From Paenibacillus athensensis (GTDB taxonomy: Bacteria > Bacillota > Bacilli > Paenibacillales > NBRC-103111), in assembly GCF_004514475.2 (NCBI RefSeq), contig NZ_MYFO02000017.1:32512-96511 (forward strand): a stretch of 64,000 bases of DNA, read 5' to 3'. Both the position numbers and the translations under genes were made by a program. Below, piece by piece: positions 49,057-57,807 of this stretch. Below the pieces are notes generated by a model, which was not told where the DNA came from, did not search any database, and worked only from the letters and a program-made list of their open reading frames with translations. Positions within the stretch are counted from its first letter, which is position 1. The number at the start of each line of letters is the position of its first letter.

Positions 49057-50472
49057 TTACAACAGCTTGCGGACGCGGAAATTATCCTCCAGCAGCGCCC
49101 AGTTTTGCGGGAACGGGTAGCCAAGCACCCAATAGCTGACGCCGCGCAAATTGTAGGATTTGATCAGATCGAATTTGGCTTGCGCGCTGCGGGCGTCTTC
49201 GAACCAGACCTCATGCGTGCGCTGCTGCTCGTCGGTGTAGCGGTAATAGGGCGTTTGCGCAACCGGATCGTAATGGATCGGCGCGCCGTGGTCGACGGCC
49301 CGGCGAACGGCTTCCTGCATGCTGAACGTTTCCGCTTGCTGGCCTTTGACGTGCGGCAGCAGCCAGTCGCGGGCGTACAGCTGGAAGCCCATGAGGATTT
49401 TGTTGCGCGGGATGACCGTTACCGCATAGTCGAGCACGCGGCGGATTTCATTCAGCGGCGAGATCGCTTGCGGGGGGCCGAGCCGGTAGCCCCATTCGTA
49501 CGTCATCAGCACGACAAAATCGACGATAGCCCCGTGTGCGGCGTAGTCATGGGCTTCGTAGAGCAGCCCTTTCTGGTCAGCACTCGTTTTGGGCGCGAGC
49601 GCCGACGAGACGAAAAAGCCGCGGGCATGCAGCCGCTGCACGGCCAGCCGCAGGAAATCGTTGTAGGCTTCGCGGTCGGCAGGCAGCACGTTCTCGAAGT
49701 CGACGTTCAAGCCGCGATAGCCCTTGGATTCCATCGTGGCGAGGATGCTGTCGATCAGCTTGTTTTGCAGCTGCGGGCTGGACAGGATCGTGTGGGCGAG
49801 CTGCGAGCCGGCTTCGGTGGCGGAAAAGTTGGTGATCGACAGGATCGGCACGACGGCGTTGTCATAGGCGGCAGCGATCAGCGCCTGATCGTCGGCCGGC
49901 TCCAGCGTGCCGTCGGCGCGAATGCGGTAGCCAAAGGGGCACACATACGTCAAATGCGGCCCGTCCTGCCGGATCTGTTCGGCGGCGGGTTCGCCAAAGA
50001 CGTTCGTATAGCCGTTGACGTCGATCGTTCGCTTGGGCGGCTCGGGAATCCGCAGCGTCTGGCCCGCGTAAATCACGTAGGGGCTGCCGATGCCGTTCGT
50101 TTGCGCCAACGCCTGCACGGAGACGCCGTAGCGCTGCGCAATGCTCCACAGCGACTCGCCGGGCTGCACGGCATGGCGCTGAACGGGAATGATCAGCGTC
50201 TGGCCGGTTGCCAGCTGCGCCGAAGCGGGCAGACCGTTGGCCCGGGCCAATGCGGCAACGCTGACGCCGTAACGCGTTGCCAACGCCCCGAGCGTATCGC
50301 CCGGGCGGACTGTGTAGGCCGGATATGCCGGGGGAATCAGCAGCGCGAGCCCGATGACCAGCCGGTCCGGCTGCTCCAGGCCGTTGATGTCGATGATGCG
50401 ACTGGTGGATACGCCGTAATTGTCGGCGATTTGCCATAAGCTTTCGCCTTGTTGTACAACATGAATGCGCAC
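49057..50472 (-). CDS. YaaH-like LysM glycoside hydrolase family 18 protein
   Basis: The 471-residue protein has three LysM domains (about 2-46, 53-97, 103-147; each with G-E-S-L-W or G-D-T-L-G and a final I-P) and a GH18-type domain from about 155. The catalytic strand reads G-L-N-V-D-F-E-N-V, keeping the D-x-E pair near 265. No signal peptide is present, as in spore-coat/cortex proteins such as B. subtilis YaaH/SleL. These cleave cortex or peptidoglycan muropeptides during germination (family knowledge). It starts with GTG 50472 behind GAGG. Confidence 0.9.
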   Translation of the reverse strand: MRIHVVQQGESLWQIADNYGVSTSRIIDINGLEQPDRLVIGLALLIPPAYPAYTVRPGDTLGALATRYGVSVAALARANGLPASAQLATGQTLIIPVQRHAVQPGESLWSIAQRYGVSVQALAQTNGIGSPYVIYAGQTLRIPEPPKRTIDVNGYTNVFGEPAAEQIRQDGPHLTYVCPFGYRIRADGTLEPADDQALIAAAYDNAVVPILSITNFSATEAGSQLAHTILSSPQLQNKLIDSILATMESKGYRGLNVDFENVLPADREAYNDFLRLAVQRLHARGFFVSSALAPKTSADQKGLLYEAHDYAAHGAIVDFVVLMTYEWGYRLGPPQAISPLNEIRRVLDYAVTVIPRNKILMGFQLYARDWLLPHVKGQQAETFSMQEAVRRAVDHGAPIHYDPVAQTPYYRYTDEQQRTHEVWFEDARSAQAKFDLIKSYNLRGVSYWVLGYPFPQNWALLEDNFRVRKLL

Positions 50473-50872
50473 AAGAGAACCTCGCTTTCCTTTATAGGCT
50501 TCTATCGATACGATATTCCGCTATTGCCGGGCCGGATATGGGCGAATGTCTATTTTGCGGGCGTCGGCCCGTTTTTTGCGCGATTTAGCGGGCACGAATG
50601 GCTTGCGGAGCCCGCGCAATCGCTCGTGCCGCTGCGGGTAGGCACCGGAAAGCGGATTTAGCAAGCTTTGCGCTTGCTGTCCGGGTAGCCGATCCGCGGC
50701 GGTGTCGGCGTGCGTAGCTGGGGAGCCGAGGAACCACGTAGACGAGCCCTGAAAGCCGCCGTAGAAGCCATCCTAGAACTATCGAGGCTTGGACGAGCGG
50801 AGCGATCTTTTTGGCCAAGGTAGTTTGTGCTATGCTAACAAGAAACTGGGGAAGGTACGGGAGGTTGTCGGA
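50473..50872. other. 400-bp intergenic stretch upstream of the two-component system
   Basis: No gene is supported. A hairpin of AGCGGGCACGA (50587-50597) with TCGTGCCGCT (50624-50633) lacks a T run. TATGCT at 50831-50836 may be a -10 for the response regulator, with only a weak TTGGCC/TTTTTG -35 region at 50808-50816. Confidence 0.4.
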
Positions 50873-51550
50873 ATGAACCGTCTGCTGCTGGCGGATGATG
50901 ATCCGCATATTCGGACGCTGGTGCGTTATGTGATGACTCGCGAGGGCTACAAGGTGCATGAAGCGCAGGACGGAGCCGAAGCCGTCGCGATGCTGGAGCG
51001 GGAGCCGATTGATTTGGCGATTATTGATGTGATGATGCCGCGGATGGACGGACTGGAGCTGTGCGAGCATATCCGGCGTCACTACGACATTCCGGTGATT
51101 ATGCTGACAGCGAAGGACCAGCTCGTTGATAAGGAGATGGGCTACCGGCAGGGTACGGATGATTATGTGACCAAGCCCTTTGAGCCGGAGGAGCTGCTGT
51201 TCCGGGTCAAGGCGTTGTTCCGCCGCTATCACCGGGCATCGAGCGACAAGATCCGGATGAATCGTCTGACCATTGACCGCCACAATGTCGAGGTTACCGA
51301 CGGTCAGGCGGTGTGGCTGCTGCCGATGAAGGAATTTGAGCTGCTGGCTCAATTGGCCGAGCATCCGGGACGCTTGTTTTCCCGCGAAGAGCTGATCCGG
51401 CTCGTGTGGGGAGCGGACTATGCGGGAGACGACCGCACGGTGGACGTGCATATCAAGCGGCTTCGCCAGCGATTTGCCGAGTACGCCGACGATTTTGCCA
51501 TTCAAACGGTGCGGGGGATCGGCTACAAGATCGAGGTGAAGCGCCAATGA
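50873..51550 (+). CDS. OmpR/PhoB-family response regulator
   Basis: The 225-residue protein has a receiver domain (acidic cluster D8-D9-D10, phosphoacceptor Asp52 in I-I-D-V-M-M-P-R-M-D-G, K in V-T-K-P-F) and a C-terminal winged helix (about 130-225; W-L-L-P-M-K-E-F-E-L-L, Y-A-G-D-D-R-T-V-D-V-H-I-K-R-L-R). ATG 50873 follows GGGAGG. Its end overlaps the histidine kinase by ATGA. Its targets are probably the ABC operon downstream. Confidence 0.94.
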   Translation: MNRLLLADDDPHIRTLVRYVMTREGYKVHEAQDGAEAVAMLEREPIDLAIIDVMMPRMDGLELCEHIRRHYDIPVIMLTAKDQLVDKEMGYRQGTDDYVTKPFEPEELLFRVKALFRRYHRASSDKIRMNRLTIDRHNVEVTDGQAVWLLPMKEFELLAQLAEHPGRLFSREELIRLVWGADYAGDDRTVDVHIKRLRQRFAEYADDFAIQTVRGIGYKIEVKRQ

Positions 51551-52926
51551 AGTCCTTATATTCGCGGGTGCTGCTGATCACGTTGGCGGTGATTCTTGTC
51601 AGCAGTACGCTGGGCTTTTTGGCATCGAATTTATATTATCATTTGAAGCTCAAGCCCTATAACGATGACAAGCTAGTCACGATCGCTGAGCAGATGAAGG
51701 CGTTTATCGAAGCGGAGCCGGCGGACATGGAACGGTATTTGCCGAATGCCGCTGCGCTTGGCTATGAGATTTATGTCACGGACGGGCAAGGGGAGGGGCG
51801 CTACTACGGGCGAAGCTTTCGCGAGCGTGATTTGCCTGCGCAGGCGGTGGCGCTTGTGCTGGGCGGCGAGGTGTACCACGGCGTCGCCGGATTTCCGAAT
51901 AAGCCGTTCATTTCCGGTTTTTTCGATAATCGGCTGAGCAACACGGTTGGCGTTCCCGTGCAAGCCGACGGGCAGCGGTATGCTTTGTTCCTGCGGCCGG
52001 ACGTGCTGCTGCAATTCGGCGAGCTGCGGACTTTTTTTGCCTTGGTCGGTCTGCTGACGGTGCTTATCAGCGTGCTGCTTTTCGTCATCAGCACCCGCTA
52101 TCTGGTCAAGCCGATTACCCGGCTGACCGATGCGACCAAGCGCATTGCCAAAGGCCAGTACAATTTGCGGCTGCCTGCGGGCAGGCGGGATGAAATCGGC
52201 CAGCTGGCCGAGCATTTCACGACGATGAGTCAGGAGCTTGGACGGGTCGAGCTTTCGCGTCAGCAGTTCGTTGCGAACGTGTCGCACGAGATTCAATCGC
52301 CGCTGGCGTCGATTCAGGGATTTGCTCACGTGCTGTCGCAGCGCGGACTGCCTGAGGAGCAGCGCGAGCATTACGCCGGCATCATTGAAGCGGAGAGCCG
52401 CCGGCTTTCGATGCTGGGCAAGCAGCTGCTCCAGCTTGCTTCGCTGGAGCAAGGGGAGGAGGCGCTCAATAAACGGCGCTTTTCCTTGCGCAGCCACATC
52501 CGCCAAGCGGCGCAGGTGTTGCAGTGGCAGCTGGAGGAGAAGGAGCTGCTGTTCAAGCTGGCCGTGCCCGAATCCACGCTGGTCTATGGCGACGAGGTGC
52601 TGCTGATGCAGGTATGGATGAATTTGCTCGGCAATGCGGCGCATCATATTCCGGCCGGGCGCAGCATCGCGGTGAGCGCGCAGCAAACGCCGTCGCACAC
52701 GATTGTGATCGTGGAGGATACGGGAGAAGGCATCGCGCCCGAGCATCTGCCGTTTCTGTTCGACCGCTTCTACCGCGCGGACCGGGCTCGCGAACGCGCT
52801 TCGGGGCGTACGGGCCTTGGACTGGCGATTGTGAGCAAAATTGTGCAGCTCCATGAAGGCAGGATTGAGGTCAGCAGCGTGCCGGGTCAAGGCGCGCGAT
52901 TTACGGTGACGCTTCCTTATTTGTAA
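51547..52926 (+). CDS. Sensor histidine kinase
   Basis: The 459-residue kinase has a membrane helix (about 8-28), an extracellular sensor of about 130 residues, a second helix (about 163-183), HAMP (R-Y-L-V-K-P-I-T-R-L) and HisKA with phosphoacceptor His in N-V-S-H-E-I-Q-S-P-L near 246. The ATPase domain has N-L-L-G-N-A-A-H, D-T-G-E-G-I-A and G-R-T-G-L-G-L-A-I-V. It is coupled to the response regulator. The stimulus is unknown; the adjacent FtsX/ABC pair suggests sensing of envelope stress or an antimicrobial. Confidence 0.93.
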   Translation: MKSLYSRVLLITLAVILVSSTLGFLASNLYYHLKLKPYNDDKLVTIAEQMKAFIEAEPADMERYLPNAAALGYEIYVTDGQGEGRYYGRSFRERDLPAQAVALVLGGEVYHGVAGFPNKPFISGFFDNRLSNTVGVPVQADGQRYALFLRPDVLLQFGELRTFFALVGLLTVLISVLLFVISTRYLVKPITRLTDATKRIAKGQYNLRLPAGRRDEIGQLAEHFTTMSQELGRVELSRQQFVANVSHEIQSPLASIQGFAHVLSQRGLPEEQREHYAGIIEAESRRLSMLGKQLLQLASLEQGEEALNKRRFSLRSHIRQAAQVLQWQLEEKELLFKLAVPESTLVYGDEVLLMQVWMNLLGNAAHHIPAGRSIAVSAQQTPSHTIVIVEDTGEGIAPEHLPFLFDRFYRADRARERASGRTGLGLAIVSKIVQLHEGRIEVSSVPGQGARFTVTLPYL

Positions 52927-52991
52927 TCCGCTATTCATGCGCCGTTCATGTTCGTTTCCTACACTTGAGCTATACAAAGGAGGGAAACGTC

Positions 52992-54236
52992 ATGTATTTG
53001 GCTCTTCGGGAAATGCGCTTCGCCAAAGCGCGGTATTCATTGATTGCGACGATTTTGCTGCTGGTCGCTTTTCTGGTTTTGTTCGTGACCGGGCTTGCGC
53101 AAGGCTTGGCTTACGATAACGCGGCTTCGATTCAGAATATGACGGCAACGCATTTTATGATGGAAAAAGCAGCGGACCACCACTTCACCCGCTCCCGCGT
53201 CAGCGGTCAGCAAGCGGCGCAAGCCGGCGCCGCGGCGGGAGCTAACAACGTGCAGCCGCTTGGCGTCCGAATGACGACGGTGACAGCCGGGGGTGCGGCC
53301 GGCAAGCTCGATGTGACGCTGCTGGCGGTCGAGCCGGACGGCTGGCTGATGCCGACGGTAACGGAAGGAGCGAAGCTGGCTGCCGACAGCGCGGGGCAGG
53401 TCGTTGTCGACGACAAGCTGAAGGCTTCGGGCGTTGGCATCGGGACGGTGCTCACCGATCAGGCGTCGGGCCGGCAGTGGACGGTGAGCGGCTTTGTGAG
53501 CCGCGAATCGTTCAGCCATTCGCCCGCGGTTTGGATGAGCGAGCGCGATTGGCGCGCGTTGCAGGCGGCGTCGGCCGGCAGCGCGCGGGCCGGAGCTACG
53601 GCAAGCGCCGCCGGCGAAGCGGCCGCCGGCGCAACGGCCGGCGTAGCAGATGTCGCTGCGGATGCCGCGGCCGCCGGCGTGAAGGGTGGCGCAGCAAGCG
53701 TTGCAGCCGACGATGCGGCAGATGCGGCCATCTATAATGCGCTGGCCGTGAAGACGGACGACGCCGGAGCGAAGCGGCTTGCCGCAGCGCTGCCGACGCT
53801 GGAGGCGGTGAGCAAAGCGGCTGCGGTTGCGGCGATTCCGGGTTATAAGGAGGAGCAGGGTTCGCTTTTGATGATGCGGGTATTCCTGTTTGTGATTTCG
53901 GCGTTCGTGCTGGCTGTTTTCTTCTACGTTATAACGATCCAGAAAAGCCATCTGTTCGGCATCCTCAAGGCGATCGGCACGCGCAACGCTTATCTGGCCC
54001 GAAGCGTCGTGCTGCAGGTGCTGCTTTTGTCGGCGGGTAGCTTGCTGACCAGCCTGCTGCTGGTCGGAGCGATGGAAGCGCTGCTGCCCGACGGAATGCC
54101 GTTCCGGCTGCAGGCTTCTATGCTGGCGCTGACCTGTGGCGCTTTTATGGCGATGTCGCTGGCAGGGTCGCTGCTATCGCTGTGGAAAGTCAGCCGGATT
54201 GACGCACTGGACGCGATCGGGAGGGCGGCGGCATGA
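52992..54236 (+). CDS. FtsX-type ABC permease with Ala-rich insertion
   Basis: The 414-residue protein has an N-terminal helix (about 15-40), a large extracytoplasmic domain and three C-terminal helices (about 300-325, 340-365, 380-405), the HrtB/YvrN/MacB-type four-helix layout. Residues about 191-246 are mostly Ala, Gly, Asp and Val in imperfect repeats, an insertion into the extracytoplasmic domain. ATG 52992 follows AAAGGAGGG. It ends within the ATPase gene (ATGA overlap). It presumably exports or removes a hydrophobic compound from the membrane. Confidence 0.88.
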   Translation: MYLALREMRFAKARYSLIATILLLVAFLVLFVTGLAQGLAYDNAASIQNMTATHFMMEKAADHHFTRSRVSGQQAAQAGAAAGANNVQPLGVRMTTVTAGGAAGKLDVTLLAVEPDGWLMPTVTEGAKLAADSAGQVVVDDKLKASGVGIGTVLTDQASGRQWTVSGFVSRESFSHSPAVWMSERDWRALQAASAGSARAGATASAAGEAAAGATAGVADVAADAAAAGVKGGAASVAADDAADAAIYNALAVKTDDAGAKRLAAALPTLEAVSKAAAVAAIPGYKEEQGSLLMMRVFLFVISAFVLAVFFYVITIQKSHLFGILKAIGTRNAYLARSVVLQVLLLSAGSLLTSLLLVGAMEALLPDGMPFRLQASMLALTCGAFMAMSLAGSLLSLWKVSRIDALDAIGRAAA

Positions 54237-54919
54237 GAACGTATCTGGAATTGCAGCAGATTACGCAGACATTTACCGATGGCGGAACGCAGCGGACGAT
54301 TCTCGACCGGCTTGATTTGCAGGTGGCGGCAGGAGAGCTGGTTGCGGTGATGGGGCCTTCCGGCTCCGGGAAAAGTACGTTTTTGTCCATTGCCGGCGCG
54401 CTGCTGGCGCCAACGGGCGGCGATGTACGGCTTGACGGGGAATCGATACGCGGCAAAAGCCCGCATGAGCTGGCCGATTTACGGCTGCACAAGCTCGGGT
54501 TTATGTTTCAAAGCGCGAACCTGCTGCCTTTCCTGCAGGTGGAGGAGCAGTTGCTGCTCGTGGCCAAGCTTGGCGGCATGGAGAAGGCGCAGGCAATCCG
54601 GCGTGCGCGGGAGCTGCTGCACAAGCTGGGGCTGGAGCATCGGCGCAGCGCTTATCCCGAGAAGCTGTCGGGCGGCGAACGCCAGCGGGTGGCCATAGCC
54701 AGAGCGCTGATGAACGATCCGGCGGTGCTGCTCGCTGACGAGCCGACGGCAAGTCTGGATGCGGAGCGGGGATTGGACGTCGTGCGCTTGCTGGCCGGCG
54801 AAGTCAAGGAAGCGGGCAAATGCGCGGTGATGGTGACCCACGACGAACGCGTGCTGGGCTTTTGCGACCGGATTCTGTATTTGGAGCAGGGCAGGCTGAC
54901 GGAGAAATCGGCTGTCTGA
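54233..54919 (+). CDS. ABC transporter ATPase partner of the FtsX permease
   Basis: The 228-residue protein has Walker A G-P-S-G-S-G-K-S-T, signature L-S-G-G-E-R-Q-R-V-A and Walker B V-L-L-A-D-E-P-T-A-S-L-D, typical of LolD/HrtA ATPases with no extension. It is translationally coupled to the permease and lies downstream of the two-component genes. A bidirectional terminator lies about 120 bp later. Confidence 0.93.
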   Translation: MRTYLELQQITQTFTDGGTQRTILDRLDLQVAAGELVAVMGPSGSGKSTFLSIAGALLAPTGGDVRLDGESIRGKSPHELADLRLHKLGFMFQSANLLPFLQVEEQLLLVAKLGGMEKAQAIRRARELLHKLGLEHRRSAYPEKLSGGERQRVAIARALMNDPAVLLADEPTASLDAERGLDVVRLLAGEVKEAGKCAVMVTHDERVLGFCDRILYLEQGRLTEKSAV

Positions 54920-55036
54920 AGCAGATCGGCTCCGCAGCATAACGGTGGAGCGCACAATTCGCCGTGCGTATGAAGGGGCGAACGCCTCCGGTTCGGGCCG
55001 CAAGGCCCCAAGAGATTCGGCTGCTGCCGACACGAC

Positions 55037-55086
55037 AAAAAAGACGCCACAGGCTGCCTTTCGGCAAGCTTGTCCGGCGTCTTTTT
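55037..55086. terminator. Bidirectional terminator
   Basis: AAAAAAGACGCC (55037-55048) pairs with GGCGTCTTTTT (55076-55086). It serves both the ABC operon and the opposing small secreted-protein gene. Confidence 0.85.
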
Positions 55087-55100
55087 CACATTTTAAGAGA

Positions 55101-55547
55101 TTACGACCATGTGAAATGATAGTTGTACGTCGTGCTTCCGGTTGGTTGCACGTACATCGTGTATTGATGTCCCGCCGTCAGCGTGACCGTGTAGGTATGC
55201 GCGCCGGGAGTGATGCCGCTTGTCCCGAATACGTAGGTGCTGGTGCCGCTGTAGGTGGTGTCGTAGAGGACAAAACCGCCCGATGCGCCCGCTGTATCCA
55301 CAGAGAACGTCAACGTGTGGGAGGTGCTGCTGTCGTTGCTGATTTTCCAGCAATCCATCGGCACGCCGCCCTCCATAAAGCCGTAGTTGTCAAAATTCAA
55401 ATACGTTTGGGTGATGCTGTAGCCGCCCGCTCCTTTCGGATTTTCATAAATGATCGGGTTGGCGAAGGCGGAGGTTGTGGCCGAAAAGATCGCGACCAGC
55501 GAAGCCACCGACACGACGGAATGAAGCAGCATTTTTTTGATTTTCAT
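55101..55547 (-). CDS. Small secreted beta-rich protein, unknown
   Basis: The 148-residue protein starts at ATG 55547 behind AAAGGAG. The signal peptide (K-I-K-K-M-L-L..., ending S-A-F-A-N) spans about 30 residues. The mature part has repeated T-Y/T-S-T patterns and alternating hydrophobic/polar residues (T-Y-T-V-T-L-T-A-G-H-Q-Y-T-M-Y-V), suggesting a beta-sandwich such as a pre-peptidase C-terminal-like domain; one Cys is present. No catalytic motif was seen. It is AT-richer upstream and lies alone between terminators. Confidence 0.7.
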   Translation of the reverse strand: MKIKKMLLHSVVSVASLVAIFSATTSAFANPIIYENPKGAGGYSITQTYLNFDNYGFMEGGVPMDCWKISNDSSTSHTLTFSVDTAGASGGFVLYDTTYSGTSTYVFGTSGITPGAHTYTVTLTAGHQYTMYVQPTGSTTYNYHFTWS

Positions 55548-55906
55548 TATGTACACGCTCCTTTTGAATAGTTGGATTAGAAATATAATGGAATGTTGGC
55601 GCGAGCTCCTTTCTGTATATTGGGAATCATTCAAAATTATACAGGATGAAAAAATGATCATCCATATCGATTGGGAGGAATCATAACAATACACATAAAA
55701 TAAGTAAAATTGGATGGATTTATTGAGGAAAACAGCCGCTTGCCAAGCGCGCAAAACAAATGATTGACAAGAGTCGGTCCTTCATTGGAAAATCTGTACA
55801 TCAGGCGATCGGACTGCGTCGATTTTCAGCGGTCATTGCGGCACATTGGCCGTGATTCCTGTGCGCTTTCGCGCATATCGTACAAGATAAGGTGAGGTGG
55901 TCTTTG
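55548..55906. other. Divergent intergenic region
   Basis: AT-rich, 359 bp, between two divergent genes. TTGACA at about 55763 lies upstream of the plus-strand gene without a convincing -10. A palindromic GTGCGCTTTCGCGCA is present at about 55860-55875. No gene supported. Confidence 0.4.
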
Positions 55907-56662
55907 ATGAGAAAAGGCTTTGATTGCGCGACGCCGTTAACCGCAGCTGCGGCAGCGGCATTTGCCAGGGATGGCATGGCGTTCGTGTGCCGGTATTTGG
56001 TGCCAAGCGGCTGGAAGGCGCTGACGGCGTCCGAGGTCAAGGTAATCAACGCGGCAGGTCTGGATATTGTGTCCGTGTTTGAGGTATCGGCCGATCGGGC
56101 GCTGGGCGGTCGTGCAGCCGGCAGAGCCGATGGCGCGACGGCTGTCGGAGTGGCGCAAAAAGTTGGACAGCCCTTGAATTCCTGCATTTATTTTGCGGTT
56201 GATTTTGACGCCAGCAAGGCCCAGCTGCCCGCAATCATCGAGTACATTCGCGGGGCCGCGGAGGCGACGCCTTCGTATACAACGGGCGTATATGGATCGT
56301 ATACGGTCGTGGAGGCCGTTCTGGACGCGCAGGCTTGCTCACGGGCTTGGCAGACCAAGGCGTGGAGTCAGGGCAAGCAGTCGGCCAGAGCGCATATCTA
56401 TCAGTACGATTGCGGACCTGCAGGATTGGGTCTGCCGATGAATGGCATCACGGTTGATTTGGACCATGCGAATGGCGAGGAAGGCTCGTGGAATACACTT
56501 CACACAGAGGAGGACGATTATATGATGCAAGCTGACGATGCGAACAAAATCATCGGGTTTTTGAGCGCTGCCTATCAGGCTGCGCCGGATGAAGCAGCCA
56601 AGGAAGAGATCCATCGGCTGGCCAATGAGCTGCGCAAGGCGTCGGGTCAGGCGGCGAATTAG
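55907..56662 (+). CDS. DUF1906 (Rv2525c-like) glycoside-hydrolase-like protein
   Basis: The 251-residue product begins K-G-F-D-C-A-T-P-L-T and contains V-C-R-Y-L-V-P-S-G near 30, S-V-F-E-V near 58, Y-F-A-V-D-F-D near 100, G-V-Y-G-S-Y near 130 and Q-Y-D near 170. These are the landmarks of the DUF1906 glycoside-hydrolase-like TIM-barrel domain, used in bacteria and phages for wall-related functions. Residues about 205-251 are a helical tail. No signal peptide was seen, so it could be released by lysis or a holin-like route. ATG 55907 is preferred, with AGGTGAGGTGG upstream. Confidence 0.82.
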   Translation: MRKGFDCATPLTAAAAAAFARDGMAFVCRYLVPSGWKALTASEVKVINAAGLDIVSVFEVSADRALGGRAAGRADGATAVGVAQKVGQPLNSCIYFAVDFDASKAQLPAIIEYIRGAAEATPSYTTGVYGSYTVVEAVLDAQACSRAWQTKAWSQGKQSARAHIYQYDCGPAGLGLPMNGITVDLDHANGEEGSWNTLHTEEDDYMMQADDANKIIGFLSAAYQAAPDEAAKEEIHRLANELRKASGQAAN

Positions 56663-56835
56663 GGTTAGAAATGGAGCATAGTTGATTAAGGTGCAAGCCG
56701 ATTTGCAGAAATCGGCTTTGTTTGCGTTGGGGCAGGGAGAGGAAGGTCTATTCCAGCTTCCAATTGAATCACCTATCCTTGTTTAGTGAGCCTTCGCTGC
56801 CGATGCTGCGTCATAGAGCCTGCGCGGAGCACCCG

Positions 56836-57168
56836 CTAATACGGCCAGCGGAACACAAAGGAGCCGACGAACAGCAACGGGAGCGTGGCGATTGCAAGAA
56901 ACACGCCATGCCAGGTTTTCAACGGAATATCTCGAAATAGAAAAACGCGGCACACGATAAAAACGGCGATCCACACCAGAGGCGAAAGCGCAGTAGCGAT
57001 CATATTGAGAAAAGCAGCAATCGCGGAGCCCAGTGCCTTCATGCCAATGAGGCTCGTTTCTCGTGGGGCATGCATGGCGATGTTGTAGGGCGCCCAGATT
57101 TGTATCCATGTGATGATCAGGCATAAGCTGGCAATGACAATGGACATGCCGATAGACATTTTTTTCAT
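56836..57168 (-). CDS. Small three-helix membrane protein, unknown
   Basis: The 110-residue protein starts at ATG 57168 behind GGGAGGGG. Hydrophobic segments are at about 5-26, 48-78 and 86-106, with basic residues between. No family was recognised. It lies alone on the minus strand between the DUF1906 gene and the SOS promoter. Confidence 0.6.
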   Translation of the reverse strand: MKKMSIGMSIVIASLCLIITWIQIWAPYNIAMHAPRETSLIGMKALGSAIAAFLNMIATALSPLVWIAVFIVCRVFLFRDIPLKTWHGVFLAIATLPLLFVGSFVFRWPY

Positions 57169-57329
57169 CAGTGTTCCCCTCCCTTGTGTGCTGAATTTCG
57201 TACGTATATTCCATATTATAGGGTGATTGTTTTTTTGAAAAGGGGCTGGCGATGCCGTTTGGGACGTTCGCTGTACGTGTCATGTTCGCGCGTTTTTTAT
57301 ATTGCGTTTCGCCGCAAAAAACATTTGCG

Positions 57330-57378
57330 TTGCTGCATAATCCATTTCTGTTTAGAATAAAATACAAACAAACGTTCC
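57330..57378 (+). promoter_or_regulatory. SOS promoter with LexA box, copy 1
   Basis: TTGCTG (57330-57335), 17 bp, TAGAAT (57353-57358), then CAAACAAACGTTCC (57365-57378), a match to the Bacillota LexA/DinR consensus CGAAC-N4-GTTCG. A closely similar block occurs at 59675-59723. Confidence 0.8.
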
Positions 57379-57408
57379 TGTTTCTTTCGCGAAGAGGAGG
57401 TGAATAAC

Positions 57409-57807
57409 GTGACCCCGGCAACGCCCAAAGACGAACTGCAGCTGATCAAGGAATACGCGCTGCTGCCAATGCTGCTTGGGATGATTGCTCGCGACGCGGG
57501 CGAGCTGAAGCTCCACAAGGATAAACTCATCTATCGTCATCTGCTGTACCACTTGGACGAGGTGGAGCGGGCGATTTACGGCCTGCAGGCACAAAACAAG
57601 ACCAGCATGCGTCAATTGGATATTTTTGTGTTGAATGTCAAAACGGATGCGGGCGGCGTTAACGTCCAGTACAAGCATCGCGGTTACGAAAAAAGCTTCT
57701 CCATGCTCCGGCCGCTCATCAAGGCGGAGCTGATGAACATCCTGTGGCAATTGGGAGGAATTCACCATGACCAGCAGCAAGCAGGAGAGAGTCGTCTTTC
57801 TCTCTGA
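57409..57807 (+). CDS. SOS-cassette small protein, related to the C-terminal part of the 59833 product
   Basis: The 132-residue product starts at GTG 57409; the ribosome binding site AGAGGAGGTG overlaps the earlier GTG at 57400. The sequence K-D-E-L-Q-L-I-K-E-Y-A-L-L-P-M-L, L-D-I-F-V-L-N-V-K and Y-K-H-R-G-Y-E-K-S-F-S-M-L-R corresponds to D-T-E-L-I-R-E-Y-I-M-L-P-L-A and Y-R-Y-A-C-R-G-Y-E-G-E-L-A-L-T-R in the protein at 59833. It overlaps the UvrX gene by 41 bp and lies under the same SOS promoter. Its place resembles the YqzH gene in the yqjW operon. Function unknown. Confidence 0.8.
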   Translation: MTPATPKDELQLIKEYALLPMLLGMIARDAGELKLHKDKLIYRHLLYHLDEVERAIYGLQAQNKTSMRQLDIFVLNVKTDAGGVNVQYKHRGYEKSFSMLRPLIKAELMNILWQLGGIHHDQQQAGESRLSL

